From: Radiobacillus kanasensis
GTDB lineage: Bacteria > Bacillota > Bacilli > Bacillales > Amphibacillaceae
Direction of reading: 5' to 3'
NCBI RefSeq assembly: GCF_021049245.1
Contig: NZ_CP088020.1
Location: 1,184,001-1,248,000 of the forward strand
Length of the DNA: 64,000 nucleotides
Program-made: the position numbers and the translations under genes
Shown here: positions 18,569 to 29,080 of the stretch, one piece after another
Layout of the letters: each line of letters begins with the position of its first letter
Numbering within the stretch: position 1 is the first letter of the stretch
Notes under the pieces: generated by a model
The model's input: the letters and a program-made list of their open reading frames with translations, nothing else
Told to the model about the DNA's origin: nothing
Database searches by the model: none

Positions 18569-19144
18569 ATGATCGTTATCAATAATTGCTTTCATTGGAT
18601 TGGCTATCATCTCCTCCAGAAGTTTTTAGAGGGAGGCTATGAGGTTATGGGATGTGATCCTATAACTAGTGAAAAACGAGAACATCTTTCCATGTTCGTT
18701 GGGAGGAATAGCCATTTTGAATGGATGGAAACTTTACCTGATGCTAGGAAGAAGGAATCCGATATTATTTATATCGATGTTCAACCCCATGTTCTCTTTA
18801 TCCAGCTTGAGGATAACCAAACACACACAATCTCAACCCCCATGTTGTTTGGAGAGTTCATGGATCGAGAAGACGACGGTTTTGAGTATAAGGATACCTT
18901 TATATCTTTTGAATCTAAAAAATTCAATGAAGAAGCGGTATGGATAGAAGATTTCGTTGACATTCTTTTCAGCCTTTTCAAGGAAAATCAGTTAAATAAG
19001 GACTGGAAGGTAAAGTCTTTATCTAAGTCAATGAGAGAGGAAGAGGACGGGGATGAGGTTATTTATGTAAGGCAAACGGATACAGTTTCGAATCGATTGC
19101 AACTAATTGACGAGCATTACCAACAATACACTAATTTATATTAA
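18569..19144 (+). CDS. Uncharacterised protein in the yjaV position, with dinucleotide-fold-like N-terminus
   Basis: 191 residues. Begins MIVINNCFHWIGYHLLQKFL, with the beta-alpha start of an NAD-dependent epimerase fold but without the Gly-rich GxxGxxG. The rest is acidic and no catalytic Tyr-Lys pair is seen, so it is probably not an active dehydrogenase. It lies directly before med, where B. subtilis has yjaV. Start ATG follows gggaggg. Confidence 0.55.
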   Translation: MIVINNCFHWIGYHLLQKFLEGGYEVMGCDPITSEKREHLSMFVGRNSHFEWMETLPDARKKESDIIYIDVQPHVLFIQLEDNQTHTISTPMLFGEFMDREDDGFEYKDTFISFESKKFNEEAVWIEDFVDILFSLFKENQLNKDWKVKSLSKSMREEEDGDEVIYVRQTDTVSNRLQLIDEHYQQYTNLY

Positions 19145-19240
19145 TGTAATCAGATTGTAAAATGAAAGTCGTTTACCTCCTACTTTTTACAAGGTAGAAT
19201 AGTACTAGTAATGCAATTGTTCGGAATAGGAGTGCGCATA

Positions 19241-20200
19241 TTGAGAAAATTAGCTTCTGTATTCATAATCTGTCTCATTGTTGCTCTACTTTCTAGTTGT
19301 AATGTGAATTCACAGCAGCAAAACATTAACAAAGTAGGAATGCTAGTTGAAGGCTCCATTAATGATCAATCCTGGGGAAGTAAAGGGTACAAGGGATTGT
19401 TAGAAATAAAAGAACAATTCGATGTTGACGTTTATTTTAAAGAAGGGGTTACGACCCAGCAACAAGTAAACCATGCTATCGAAGAGTTTGCGAACCAAGG
19501 GGTTAACCTTGTGTTTGGACATAGTAGTATTTATGGAAAGATGTTTAAAGATATCGCAAATGAGTATCCGGATGTTCATTTTGTTTATTTTAATGGAGGA
19601 TACAGCGATGACAATCTAACCAGTCTTAATTTTAGTTCCCACGCGATGGGCTTCTTTGGTGGAATGGTCGCAGGGAAAATGACGAAAACGAACCAAGTGG
19701 GTATTATCGCAGCACATGAATGGCAACCAGAAATTGAGGGTTTTTTTGAAGGGGTTAATTATCAAAATCCAAATGCAGAAGTGAAGATGGAGTTTGTAAA
19801 TGGTTGGGACAACACAGAACGTGCTTTAGACTTATTTAAATCTTTAAAAGAAGAAAATGTAGATGTGTATTACCCAGCTGGAGACTCTTTTAGCGCACCT
19901 GTCATTAATCGAGTACGTGAGGCAGGACTTTATGCGATTGGATTTGTTACCGATCAATCGAATTTGGGAGAGAACACCGTTTTAACAAGTACGGTGCAAT
20001 ATGCGAATCGTTTATATGTACAAGCCGCAGAAGACTTTAATGTAGGCGAGTTGCAAGGTGGAATATTTACCTTTGATTTCCAAGATGGAGTGGTGGAAAT
20101 GGGGGACTTCAGTCCAAAGGTTCCGGGTGAATTTGTAGCTGATCTTGAGAGACATATTGATAACTATAAGGAAGATGGCTTATTGCCAAACGAAAGATAA
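19241..20200 (+). CDS. med: BMP-family lipoprotein, Med-like
   Basis: 319 residues from TTG 19241, eight bases after ggag; the ATG at 19211 lacks a site and would spoil the signal peptide. The signal sequence MRKLASVFIICLIVALLSSC ends in a lipobox with the lipidated Cys. The mature part is a periplasmic-binding-protein fold of the basic membrane protein (PnrA/Med) type: NKVGMLVEGSINDQSWGSKG, LVFGHSSIYG, AIGFVTDQSNLG. B. subtilis Med is a positive regulator of comK. Here comZ, normally next, is absent. Confidence 0.8.
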   Translation: MRKLASVFIICLIVALLSSCNVNSQQQNINKVGMLVEGSINDQSWGSKGYKGLLEIKEQFDVDVYFKEGVTTQQQVNHAIEEFANQGVNLVFGHSSIYGKMFKDIANEYPDVHFVYFNGGYSDDNLTSLNFSSHAMGFFGGMVAGKMTKTNQVGIIAAHEWQPEIEGFFEGVNYQNPNAEVKMEFVNGWDNTERALDLFKSLKEENVDVYYPAGDSFSAPVINRVREAGLYAIGFVTDQSNLGENTVLTSTVQYANRLYVQAAEDFNVGELQGGIFTFDFQDGVVEMGDFSPKVPGEFVADLERHIDNYKEDGLLPNER

Positions 20201-20234
20201 AGAGACTGACCGAAGGATGGTCAGTCTTTTTTTC
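20199..20234. terminator. Bidirectional terminator between med and the convergent small gene
   Basis: agactgacc and ggtcagtct form a 9-bp stem around gaaggat, followed by seven T on the plus strand. Confidence 0.85.
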
Positions 20235-20454
20235 TGTTTAAAAAACGTTTGGAGATGCTTTTAACATATGGGGATAATTGGTCATAAGTTTTCATAACAG
20301 TCTGTGCAGTGTCCATTAGGTCAAACGCTTCATCGTCCGACTCCGATTGCTTGGACGGTTGTCTTGTTGGTGGTCCATAAGGTCTGCGATAGGGGTGGGG
20401 ATTAGGAAATTGGTGGGGAGCTCTTTGTTGCTGCTTCCCTTTTTGAAAAAACAT
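20221..20454 (-). CDS. Pro/Gln-rich small protein (YppG/YqfQ-like composition)
   Basis: 77 residues, strong ribosome binding site ggaggtgatt. N-terminal half MFFQKGKQQQRAPHQFPNPH and PYRRPYGPPTRQP is low complexity and basic; the C-terminal half DLMDTAQTVMKTYDQLSPYV is helical and ends in basic residues. Composition and architecture recall coat-associated YppG/YqfQ proteins and the small YjzB that precedes fabHA in B. subtilis. No function can be assigned. Confidence 0.6.
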   Translation of the reverse strand: MFFQKGKQQQRAPHQFPNPHPYRRPYGPPTRQPSKQSESDDEAFDLMDTAQTVMKTYDQLSPYVKSISKRFLNRKKD

Positions 20455-20575
20455 ACAATCACCTCCTACTCTATAGTCTATTATAGGTGGAAAAATGTGA
20501 GCAGGCGTCTATCCAAGGGATTAAAAAAAGGGATAAGGGATTAGGAACTTGAATAAAAATGAATTATCGATTAAA

Positions 20576-20594
20576 ATTAGGACCAAGTCTTAAT
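20576..20594 (+). promoter_or_regulatory. Candidate FapR operator upstream of fabHA
   Basis: attaggaccaagtcttaat is an imperfect 19-bp palindrome close to the FapR box remembered as TTAGTACC-N-GTCTTAAT. It lies 36 bp before the fabHA start and directly before a tatgat/tataaa -10 region, where a malonyl-CoA-responsive repressor would block transcription of fabHA-fabF. Confidence 0.6.
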
Positions 20595-20629
20595 ATATGA
20601 TATAAATTCAACAAGAAAGGATGAAATAC

Positions 20630-21565
20630 ATGAATGCAGGTGTTTTAGGGACTGGACATTATGTGCCAGAAAAAATAGTAACAAATGCAGATTTAGAAAA
20701 AATTGTTGACACGAGCGATGAATGGATCCGTACTAGAACAGGGATTGAAGAAAGAAGAATCGCAGAGGATGACATGGATACATCCGACATGGCATACTTG
20801 GCAGCGGTTCGTGCTTTAGAAGATGCAAAGATTACGGCAGAAGATTTAGACCTAATTTTAGTTGCAACCGTAACACCTGACACACCGTTTCCTTCTGTCT
20901 CTTGTATGATTCAGGACCGTTTAGGGGCTAAAAAGGCAGCTGCGATGGATCTTAGTGCAGCCTGCTCAGGCTTTATGTACGGAATGATAACCGCACAGCA
21001 ATTCATTGAAAATAATGCCTATAAACATATATTAATTATAGGAGTAGAGAAACTGTCCAAAATTACGGACTGGACAGACCGCAATACGTGTGTATTATTT
21101 GGTGATGGCGCTGGAGCTGCCGTAATCGGACCTGTAAGGGAAGGGAAGGGGATACTATCCTTTGAACTCGGAGCAGACGGGGGCGGAGGAAAGTATTTAT
21201 ACCAAGACAAAGAATACCTTAGTATGAATGGTCGTGAGGTATTTAAATTTGCGGTACGTCAGATGCCAGAATCCAGCGTAAATGTCGTAGAAAAAATCGG
21301 ATTAAAAAAAGAAGATGTGGACTATTTGATTCCTCATCAAGCTAATATTCGAATTATGGATGCAGCTAGAGAGAGACTAGGAATCTCAGTAGATAAAATG
21401 GCTACTTCTGTTCGTAAGTATGGAAATACATCCGCAGCATCTATTGCAATTGCTTTGTCCGAAGATGCAAAAAACGGTAAAATAAAGGAAGATGATTTAG
21501 TCGTTTTAGTTGGATTTGGTGGCGGACTAACGTGGGGTGCTGTAGCGCTTCGCTGGGGCGTTTAA
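20630..21565 (+). CDS. fabHA: 3-oxoacyl-ACP synthase III (FabH)
   Basis: 311 residues from ATG 20630 ([20 protein letters not shown]); the ATG at 20621 lies within the ribosome binding region. Thiolase-fold condensing enzyme starting fatty acid synthesis by joining an acyl-CoA primer to malonyl-ACP. Catalytic triad visible: Cys in [12 protein letters not shown], His in [10 protein letters not shown], Asn in YGNTSAAS. First gene of the fabHA-fabF operon, behind a candidate FapR box. Confidence 0.95.
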   Translation: MNAGVLGTGHYVPEKIVTNADLEKIVDTSDEWIRTRTGIEERRIAEDDMDTSDMAYLAAVRALEDAKITAEDLDLILVATVTPDTPFPSVSCMIQDRLGAKKAAAMDLSAACSGFMYGMITAQQFIENNAYKHILIIGVEKLSKITDWTDRNTCVLFGDGAGAAVIGPVREGKGILSFELGADGGGGKYLYQDKEYLSMNGREVFKFAVRQMPESSVNVVEKIGLKKEDVDYLIPHQANIRIMDAARERLGISVDKMATSVRKYGNTSAASIAIALSEDAKNGKIKEDDLVVLVGFGGGLTWGAVALRWGV

Positions 21566-21623
21566 TTTAGAGAGTAAAGGGTTAGAAAGAATACGTAACG
21601 TTGGATGAAGGAGGAATATTACC

Positions 21624-22865
21624 TTGGAAAAAAGACGTGTAGTAATAACAGGACTAGGAGCAGTTACGCCAGTAGGTAATGATGTACAAACGATGTGGAG
21701 TAACATTCAGGCAGGAAAATCAGGGATTGATTTTGTAACAAAAGTAAACAAAGATGATTTTCCGGCAAAGGTAGCAGGAGAGCTTAAAGACTTTGATGCT
21801 ACCAATTATATGGAGAAAAAAGAAGCGAAGAGAATGGACTTGTTCACTCAGTATGCTGTAGCTGCTGCTAAAATGGCTGTAGAAGATGCTAAACTGGATA
21901 TCAACGACGAGATAGCTCCACGCGTTGGGGTTTGGATTGGATCAGGGATTGGTGGAATGTCGACCTATGAAGAGCAATTCCATAACTTCCTGTCAAAAGG
22001 TTATCGTCGTGTAAGTCCATTTTTCGTTCCTATGCTTATACCTGATATGGCAGCAGGTCAGGTCTCGATTCAATTAGGAGCTAAAGGGATTAATTCTTGT
22101 ACGGTAACAGCATGTGCATCAGGAACGAACTCTATTGGAGATGCGTATAAAGTGATCGAGCGTGGAGACGCGGACTACATGATTACAGGTGGAGCAGAAG
22201 CACCACTTACCAATATGTCCTTCGCTGGTTTCTCAACAGCAAAAGCTCTATCCTTTAATGAAGACCCAAATACAGCAAGTCGTCCGTTCGATAAAAACCG
22301 CAACGGATTTGTGATGGGTGAAGGTGCTGGTATTATTATTCTAGAAAGTTTAGAATCCGCTTTAGAGCGTGGTGCAACGATTTATGGTGAAATCGTCGGG
22401 TACGGTTCATCTGGAGACGCGCATCACATCACAAGCCCTGCACCAGAAGGAGAAGGGGCAAGTCGTGCAATGAAACAAGCAATTGAAGATGCAGAGATTC
22501 AACCATCTGATATTGGTTATATAAACGCTCACGGTACAAGCACAGAATTAAACGATTCATTTGAAACGAATGCAGTGAAAACGGTTTTTGGGGAGCATGC
22601 TTACCAGTTAGCGGTTTCCTCCACTAAGTCGATGACGGGGCACTTATTAGGGGCTGCAGGTGCTGTAGAAGCCATCATATCATTGAAAGCTTTACAAGAC
22701 AGTGTTTTGCCTCCAACCATTAATTATGAAACACCGGATCCAGACTGTGATCTAGATTATGTTCCAAATGAAGCAAGAAAACAAGAATTCCAATATGCAT
22801 TAAGCAATTCACTTGGCTTCGGTGGGCACAACGCAACGATTATTTTCAAAAAGTATGCTGGATAA
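21624..22865 (+). CDS. fabF: 3-oxoacyl-ACP synthase II (FabF)
   Basis: 413 residues, TTG start after aaggagg. Elongating condensing enzyme: Cys in [11 protein letters not shown], His in [12 protein letters not shown], His in [12 protein letters not shown], and the C-terminal GFGGHN. It lies 58 bp after fabHA in the same operon and is ended by the hairpin at 22875-22914. Confidence 0.96.
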   Translation: MEKRRVVITGLGAVTPVGNDVQTMWSNIQAGKSGIDFVTKVNKDDFPAKVAGELKDFDATNYMEKKEAKRMDLFTQYAVAAAKMAVEDAKLDINDEIAPRVGVWIGSGIGGMSTYEEQFHNFLSKGYRRVSPFFVPMLIPDMAAGQVSIQLGAKGINSCTVTACASGTNSIGDAYKVIERGDADYMITGGAEAPLTNMSFAGFSTAKALSFNEDPNTASRPFDKNRNGFVMGEGAGIIILESLESALERGATIYGEIVGYGSSGDAHHITSPAPEGEGASRAMKQAIEDAEIQPSDIGYINAHGTSTELNDSFETNAVKTVFGEHAYQLAVSSTKSMTGHLLGAAGAVEAIISLKALQDSVLPPTINYETPDPDCDLDYVPNEARKQEFQYALSNSLGFGGHNATIIFKKYAG

Positions 22866-22874
22866 TAATAAGCA

Positions 22875-22914
22875 GAGAGCATGTTCCAATTAGGAGCATG
22901 TTCTTTTTTTGGCT
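22875..22914 (+). terminator. Terminator of fabHA-fabF
   Basis: gagcatgttcc and ggagcatgttc pair (two G-U pairs) around aatta, followed by seven T. Confidence 0.75.
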
Positions 22915-22994
22915 TCAATAATAGAAGATAGCATGTTTCACCATGGACAAGCATAGGATGATAGTACATTTACTAGAACAGGTATGGTGATTGG

Positions 22995-23207
22995 ATGGGA
23001 TTCGTCTTTTTATTTTTAATCGGATTTGGTTTCGCAGTTTCCGGAGGAGTAACCCTTATTTCGTATTTAAACTTTGTTCCAGCAGGCCTTTCTCTTACGA
23101 ATTACTTTCTATTTATTCAAGGTAGAGTAGAATGCTATCTACTTCCGATAGGCTTAATTCTCATGCTTATCTCTATTTCACGAATCCCAAATATTCCAGT
23201 TAAATAA
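22995..23207 (+). CDS. Small two-helix membrane protein after fabF
   Basis: 70 residues: MGFVFLFLIGFGFAVSGGVT, LISYLNFVPAGLSLTNYFLF, IQGRVECYLLPIGLILMLIS. Two transmembrane helices separated by a conserved-looking loop with IQGR-x-E. Such proteins are widespread near fabF or yjbA in Bacillaceae by my recollection. The ribosome binding site is weak (ggtgatt). Function is unknown. Confidence 0.6.
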   Translation: MGFVFLFLIGFGFAVSGGVTLISYLNFVPAGLSLTNYFLFIQGRVECYLLPIGLILMLISISRIPNIPVK

Positions 23208-23378
23208 AGGGCTTGAAGAATAAATATTCCTTTTGCTGGTCATAATGTATGTAAAAAGATTGCTTCGATCGTCTTAGAAGTTAACTTCCTTTGGTAAAAA
23301 AATTTTCGTTATCAGAGTACATGGAGCATTATTTTTAGTTAATTTAACACACACATTACGGTAAAGCGGGGGTTCAAC

Positions 23379-24143
23379 ATGCTATATTTACATGACGTTT
23401 GGGTGAATTGGTTTGAAGGGGAAGAAAATGGATACAACATTTGTCCGTTTCATGAATGGCGGAAAGAAGATGGAATTGAACTATTAGATCAAGTCCCGAT
23501 CTTGTACATAGACGACATGTTGTATCATTATATTGAAAATGATCTGCGTGATTTACCAATACCCTTATTAGAATGTATTTATAAACGAGCTTATTTAAGA
23601 AAAAATCAAGAAAGAATTCCTTTAGAGTATGCTGCGATTGTTACAAATGGTTCATCTATTGTCGTTTTTGACACCATTGGGTACCATTTGCCAGTTCGCA
23701 AGAGTAGACTTATTCCTCGTCAGGAAAGATTAGTGTATGAAATGATCGAAGGAACAGAGAAGCAATCCTTTGAATTCGCAGAAGAACAATTGGAGAAAGA
23801 GTATCATATTTTATCGTTGCCACCTGAGTCGATGATTGGGTTGACTCGTAAGGAAAGGCAGCTTAAACAGTTATTAATGATGGCCTTAGATCAAATGGAA
23901 GGCATGAAAAATGCCGAGGAAGTAAGATATTGGCTAACGGAATGGAGTCCAGATAACTACTCCGAAATTAAAAGTATGAATTTCCAAGAAGCATGGTACG
24001 CTCTTTACGAAGGAGTAAGCCAAGGTTGGAGTAAAGCGCATGAAGATCTTTGTGGTAAGCTTATAAAAGGGCAGCCATTTTTTGAAAAAATGTGGGAGAT
24101 TGAACAAGCTCCTGAACAGAGTACCTATAAACGAATCATTTGA
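23379..24143 (+). CDS. yjbA: DUF3603/UPF0736 family protein, YjbA
   Basis: 254 residues beginning [20 protein letters not shown], the highly conserved start of the YjbA (UPF0736) family, whose length is also about 250. Soluble and acidic, with no known catalytic motif. Immediate neighbour of trpS as in B. subtilis. Function is not established; the gene is monocistronic here, ended by the hairpin at 24152-24197. Confidence 0.88.
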   Translation: MLYLHDVWVNWFEGEENGYNICPFHEWRKEDGIELLDQVPILYIDDMLYHYIENDLRDLPIPLLECIYKRAYLRKNQERIPLEYAAIVTNGSSIVVFDTIGYHLPVRKSRLIPRQERLVYEMIEGTEKQSFEFAEEQLEKEYHILSLPPESMIGLTRKERQLKQLLMMALDQMEGMKNAEEVRYWLTEWSPDNYSEIKSMNFQEAWYALYEGVSQGWSKAHEDLCGKLIKGQPFFEKMWEIEQAPEQSTYKRII

Positions 24144-24151
24144 GAATGTAG

Positions 24152-24197
24152 GAAGACCAAGTAATTTTCGAAATTCGAAACACTTGGTCTTCTTTCT
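24152..24197. terminator. Terminator between yjbA and trpS
   Basis: gaagaccaagt and acttggtcttc form an 11-bp stem; the loop contains a second small palindrome (ttcgaaattcgaa). It can act for both convergent genes. Confidence 0.8.
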
Positions 24198-24216
24198 ATT
24201 CTTTATATAGAAGAAA

Positions 24217-25508
<1,292 letters not shown>

Positions 25509-25514
25509 TTTTGG

Positions 25515-25543
25515 ATTATATAAAACTTAACGGGATAATGCAA
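25515..25543 (-). promoter_or_regulatory. Promoter of the trpS leader
   Basis: On the minus strand ttgcat, a 17-base spacer, then tataat (25515-25520). It places the transcript start a few bases before the T-box leader and just beyond the stop of the DUF3899 gene. Confidence 0.75.
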
Positions 25544-25553
25544 CCTCATAAAG

Positions 25554-25928
25554 TTAGCTTACCAAATAATATATCATTAGTAGAACGATATCAAATCCTG
25601 TCAAAACGACAGCTTGTACATAGATAAGTCGGTAAAACGTATCATTTACTCGGTTAGATGGTAAGGGGAGTTCCTCCAAGTAATCCATATCATGCTTACT
25701 TACCCTACTTCTAAATCTTCGGAAACCAAACGTCACTCCATCTAAAAACTTTCCCCTAATAATAAAGAGTATAAGGGAAAACATGATGTACACAAGACTG
25801 ACATAGAACAATCCGTTAATAAATCCAATTATAGATAAATCAGTGGAAACTATCGTAAGTATAAATGCTATTCCAACATTCATAAGGAGAAGGTACCACT
25901 TATTTGAAAACTTCTTCAGGATTATCAC
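25554..25928 (-). CDS. DUF3899-like membrane protein
   Basis: 124 residues with three hydrophobic helices: WYLLLMNVGIAFILTIVSTD, SLIGFINGLFYVSLVYIMFS-type segment and a C-terminal IYVQAVVLTGFDIVLLMIYY. A soluble loop RRFRSRVSKHDMDYLEELPL sits between. Matches small DUF3899 proteins by arrangement. Located upstream of trpS on the same strand and divergent from oppA. Function is unknown. Confidence 0.62.
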   Translation of the reverse strand: MIILKKFSNKWYLLLMNVGIAFILTIVSTDLSIIGFINGLFYVSLVYIMFSLILFIIRGKFLDGVTFGFRRFRSRVSKHDMDYLEELPLPSNRVNDTFYRLIYVQAVVLTGFDIVLLMIYYLVS

Positions 25929-26179
25929 AACCTCATAGTAGTATATTCCCCGTAAAATGGAGAACTCTAAAGATTGACCTTACATATGGCCATATTCAGT
26001 ATAGCACGAAATAAATTATCTATTAAATAACAAACTAAAGTAGGGAGGAAGTCTAACAAAGTCGTATAAAAGTGCTAGTGAAAACGTTTTCATTAATATA
26101 GGTCAAAAGTACTAATTTAAGAAATGAGAATGTAATGAATAAGGGCTTTCTGTAAATTTACACAAAAAAAATAATGCAA

Positions 26180-26245
26180 AATTGTGAGAAAACTTGTATA
26201 ATTCTCTTTGTAGATGTGACAATCTGCAAAAATATTTAGAATATT
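26180..26245 (+). promoter_or_regulatory. oppA promoter region with two candidate CodY boxes
   Basis: aattgtgagaaaact (26180-26194) and aatatttagaatatt (26231-26245) each differ at three positions from the CodY consensus AATTTTCWGAAAATT. They flank an extended -10, tgtataat (26195-26202). CodY repression of peptide transport during nutrient sufficiency is known in B. subtilis. The match is by eye only. Confidence 0.35.
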
Positions 26246-26273
26246 TAAGATTAAAGGGGAGGTCATGAACTTC

Positions 26274-27983
26274 ATGAAGAAGTCAAATTGGTTACTACTT
26301 GTACTAGCTTTAGTATTAAGTATGTTCCTAGCGGCTTGTTCTACTGGAGGAGATTCTGAAGGTTCAGAAGGCTCTGATTCAGAAGGCGGCGAAGGTACAG
26401 CAGAAGAAGGTGGCGAGTCCACTGAACAAGTACTAAACTTAATCAACGGTGATGAGATCCCATCTATGGATCCATCCATGGCAACAGACACATACGCATT
26501 TGAATTCTTAGGTGCTACTATGGAAGGTCTTTACCGTTTGGGTGAAGGCGGCAAACCAGTTCCAGGTATTGCAAAAGATCACACTGTATCTGATGATGCT
26601 TTAACTTGGACATTTAACCTACGTGATGATGCAGTTTGGTCAAATGGTGACCCTGTAACTGCTAATGATTTCGTTTATGCATGGCAACGTGCGGTTGACC
26701 CAGCTACAGGATCTGAGTACGGTCCTTACATGATGGGTGGAGTAATCAAAAACGCTACTGCTGTTAACAAAGGTGAAGTACCTGTTGATCAGTTAGGTGT
26801 TACTGCAAAAGACGATCACACTTTAGTAGTTGAACTAGAAAAACCAGTACCATATTTCGAATCATTAACTACATTCGGAACTTTCTTACCATTAAATCAA
26901 GCATTCGTTGAAGAGCAAGGCGATGCATTTGCTACAGATATGGATAAACTAGTTTATAACGGACCATTCAAATTTACCGAGTGGAATCCTGGTGATGGAG
27001 ACTGGACGTTAGAAAAGAACCCAGATTACTGGGATGCTGAAACTGTAAAATTAGAAAAAATGAACTTTAAAGTCGTTAAAGATACTGCGACTGGTATCAA
27101 CGCTTATGAAACTGGTGAAGTTGACCGTGCTGGACTTTCTGCAGACTTTGTAGACCAATACTCAACTCACGAAGATTACAAAATACAAGAAGAAACAACT
27201 GTATTCTGGTTAAAATTTAACCAAGTTTGGAAAGATGGCCCAAGTAATGGTGCTTTAGCTAACGAAAACATTCGCCGTGCTATCTCAATGGCGTTTGACA
27301 AGCAAGCACTTGCTGAAACAATCCTTAACAACGGTTCTATTCCTGCAACTGGTGTAGTACCACTAAACTTTGCTCCACACCCGGAAACTGGTGAAGATTT
27401 CCGTAAAATCAACGGGGACCTTGTTACTTCTGATGTAGAAGCTGCAAAAGAAGCTTGGCAAAAAGGTCTAGAAGAACTTGGTGTAGATTCTCTTACAGTT
27501 GAGTTCCTAGGCGATGATAGTGATACTGCGAAAAACATGAACGCTTATCTTAAAAACCAATTGGAAACTAACCTTGAAGGCTTAACTGTTGAGCTTAAAG
27601 AGGTTCCATTCGAACAACGTCTAGACCTAGATACTAACATGACTTATGAAATCGAGTTTGCTGGTTGGGGTCCTGACTATCTAGATCCGAATACTTGGTT
27701 AAACCTATGGGAAACTGGTGGCGGAAACAATATGATGGGTTACTCTAATCCTGAGTACGATGCATTATTGAAAAAAGCCAACAACGAGCTTGCTCTAAAA
27801 CCAGTAGAACGTTTTGAAACATTCTTAGAAATGGAAAAAATTCTACTTGAAGAAGATGCAGCTGTAGCTCCAGTTTATCAAAGAGCACGTGCTCTACTTG
27901 TTAAACCTTATGTAAAAGGTATTTTAAAGAACCCATTCGGACCAGATTATGAATACAAATGGGCTTATAAAGGTGAAGAGTAA
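26274..27983 (+). CDS. oppA: Oligopeptide ABC transporter substrate-binding lipoprotein OppA
   Basis: 569 residues from ATG 26274 (MKKSNWLLLVLALVLSMFLA, then lipobox Cys); the ATG at 26265 is too close to the ribosome binding site. Family 5 solute-binding protein capturing peptides for OppBCDF. After the lipid Cys a linker of about 30 residues is almost only Gly, Ser and Glu, an unusually acidic tether. The gene heads the opp operon and is separated from oppB by a stem-loop that probably gives extra oppA transcript. Confidence 0.93.
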   Translation: MKKSNWLLLVLALVLSMFLAACSTGGDSEGSEGSDSEGGEGTAEEGGESTEQVLNLINGDEIPSMDPSMATDTYAFEFLGATMEGLYRLGEGGKPVPGIAKDHTVSDDALTWTFNLRDDAVWSNGDPVTANDFVYAWQRAVDPATGSEYGPYMMGGVIKNATAVNKGEVPVDQLGVTAKDDHTLVVELEKPVPYFESLTTFGTFLPLNQAFVEEQGDAFATDMDKLVYNGPFKFTEWNPGDGDWTLEKNPDYWDAETVKLEKMNFKVVKDTATGINAYETGEVDRAGLSADFVDQYSTHEDYKIQEETTVFWLKFNQVWKDGPSNGALANENIRRAISMAFDKQALAETILNNGSIPATGVVPLNFAPHPETGEDFRKINGDLVTSDVEAAKEAWQKGLEELGVDSLTVEFLGDDSDTAKNMNAYLKNQLETNLEGLTVELKEVPFEQRLDLDTNMTYEIEFAGWGPDYLDPNTWLNLWETGGGNNMMGYSNPEYDALLKKANNELALKPVERFETFLEMEKILLEEDAAVAPVYQRARALLVKPYVKGILKNPFGPDYEYKWAYKGEE

Positions 27984-28023
27984 GATTTAATTATTCTCAC
28001 ACAATAGTATAAGCTGGCTAATA

Positions 28024-28076
28024 GGGTAAGAGAGTATGTGACCAATAAAGTTGGCGTGTACCCTCTTTTCCCTTTT
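28024..28076 (+). terminator. Stem-loop between oppA and oppB (partial terminator)
   Basis: gggtaagagagtatgtgaccaa pairs imperfectly with ttggcgtgtaccctcttttccc. Such a hairpin after the binding-protein gene usually lets part of the transcripts stop or protects the oppA message. Confidence 0.6.
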
Positions 28077-28149
28077 AACCGAAAAAACTCACAATAATGA
28101 ACATTCTGTCAATTGAGAAATATTTAGAACTTCAATAGGAGGTGTTGGA

Positions 28150-29079
28150 ATGGTTAGATATTTACTTCAAAGATTCACTTACATGCTAATTACACTATTC
28201 ATCATCGCAACATTCTCGTTTTTTTTGATGAAACTTTTGCCAGGTTCTCCTTTAAGTGCAGAAAATAAACTATCAGAAGAACAACAAGAAATAGTGTTAG
28301 AAAAGTACGGACTTAATGATCCTGTTCCGGTACAGTATCTAAATTATCTAGGTGGCTTAGTGCAAGGTGACTTAGGAATTTCCTTCCAATTTGATAGTCA
28401 ACCCGTAACTGATATATTAATGAAACGTATAGGACCATCCGCAGAGTTAGGGGCTTATTCGTTAATCGTGGGGACATTACTAGGTATATTGTTGGGCCTT
28501 GTCTCAGCGATATTCCATAATACATGGATTGATTACTTATCCGTGTTTATTGCGGTTATCGGTAAATCAATTCCAGCATTCGTATTTGCTGGTATGCTAC
28601 AGTACTTCATTGGTGTGAAGTGGGGGGTACTTCCTGTTGCATTCTGGGAAGGATTTGAATACACAATTATGCCTACTATTGCGTTAATGATCTTCCCACT
28701 AGCAACGGCAGCTCGTTTTACGAGAACAGAGATGCTGGAAGTATTAGGATCGGATTATATTACGACAGCTCGTGCGAAAGGTGTTAACGAGGTTGGTGTC
28801 GTATTTAAACATGGTTTAAGAAACGCTCTCATTCCACTTGTTACTGTTGTGGGACCGTTAGCCGTTTCCTTGATGACTGGTACCCTTGTAATTGAGCAAA
28901 TCTTTGCAATTCCAGGGCTAGGTGAACAGTTTGTTAAAGCTGTTATGGTACTGGACTACCCTATAATTATGGGAACAACTCTTTTATTTGCTTTCTTATT
29001 CGTGGTTATCATTTTAGTTATTGATCTCCTATACGGCTTGATCGATCCAAGAATCAGAGTTACTGGAGGAGAGAAATAA
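28150..29079 (+). CDS. oppB: Oligopeptide ABC transporter permease OppB
   Basis: 309 residues, six predicted membrane helices. N-terminal MVRYLLQRFTYMLITLFIIA is typical of OppB/DppB. The EAA loop (TTARAKGVNEVGVVFKHGLR) contacts the ATPases. Start follows aggaggtg. oppC begins 1 bp after the stop. Confidence 0.95.
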   Translation: MVRYLLQRFTYMLITLFIIATFSFFLMKLLPGSPLSAENKLSEEQQEIVLEKYGLNDPVPVQYLNYLGGLVQGDLGISFQFDSQPVTDILMKRIGPSAELGAYSLIVGTLLGILLGLVSAIFHNTWIDYLSVFIAVIGKSIPAFVFAGMLQYFIGVKWGVLPVAFWEGFEYTIMPTIALMIFPLATAARFTRTEMLEVLGSDYITTARAKGVNEVGVVFKHGLRNALIPLVTVVGPLAVSLMTGTLVIEQIFAIPGLGEQFVKAVMVLDYPIIMGTTLLFAFLFVVIILVIDLLYGLIDPRIRVTGGEK

Positions 29080-29080
29080 A

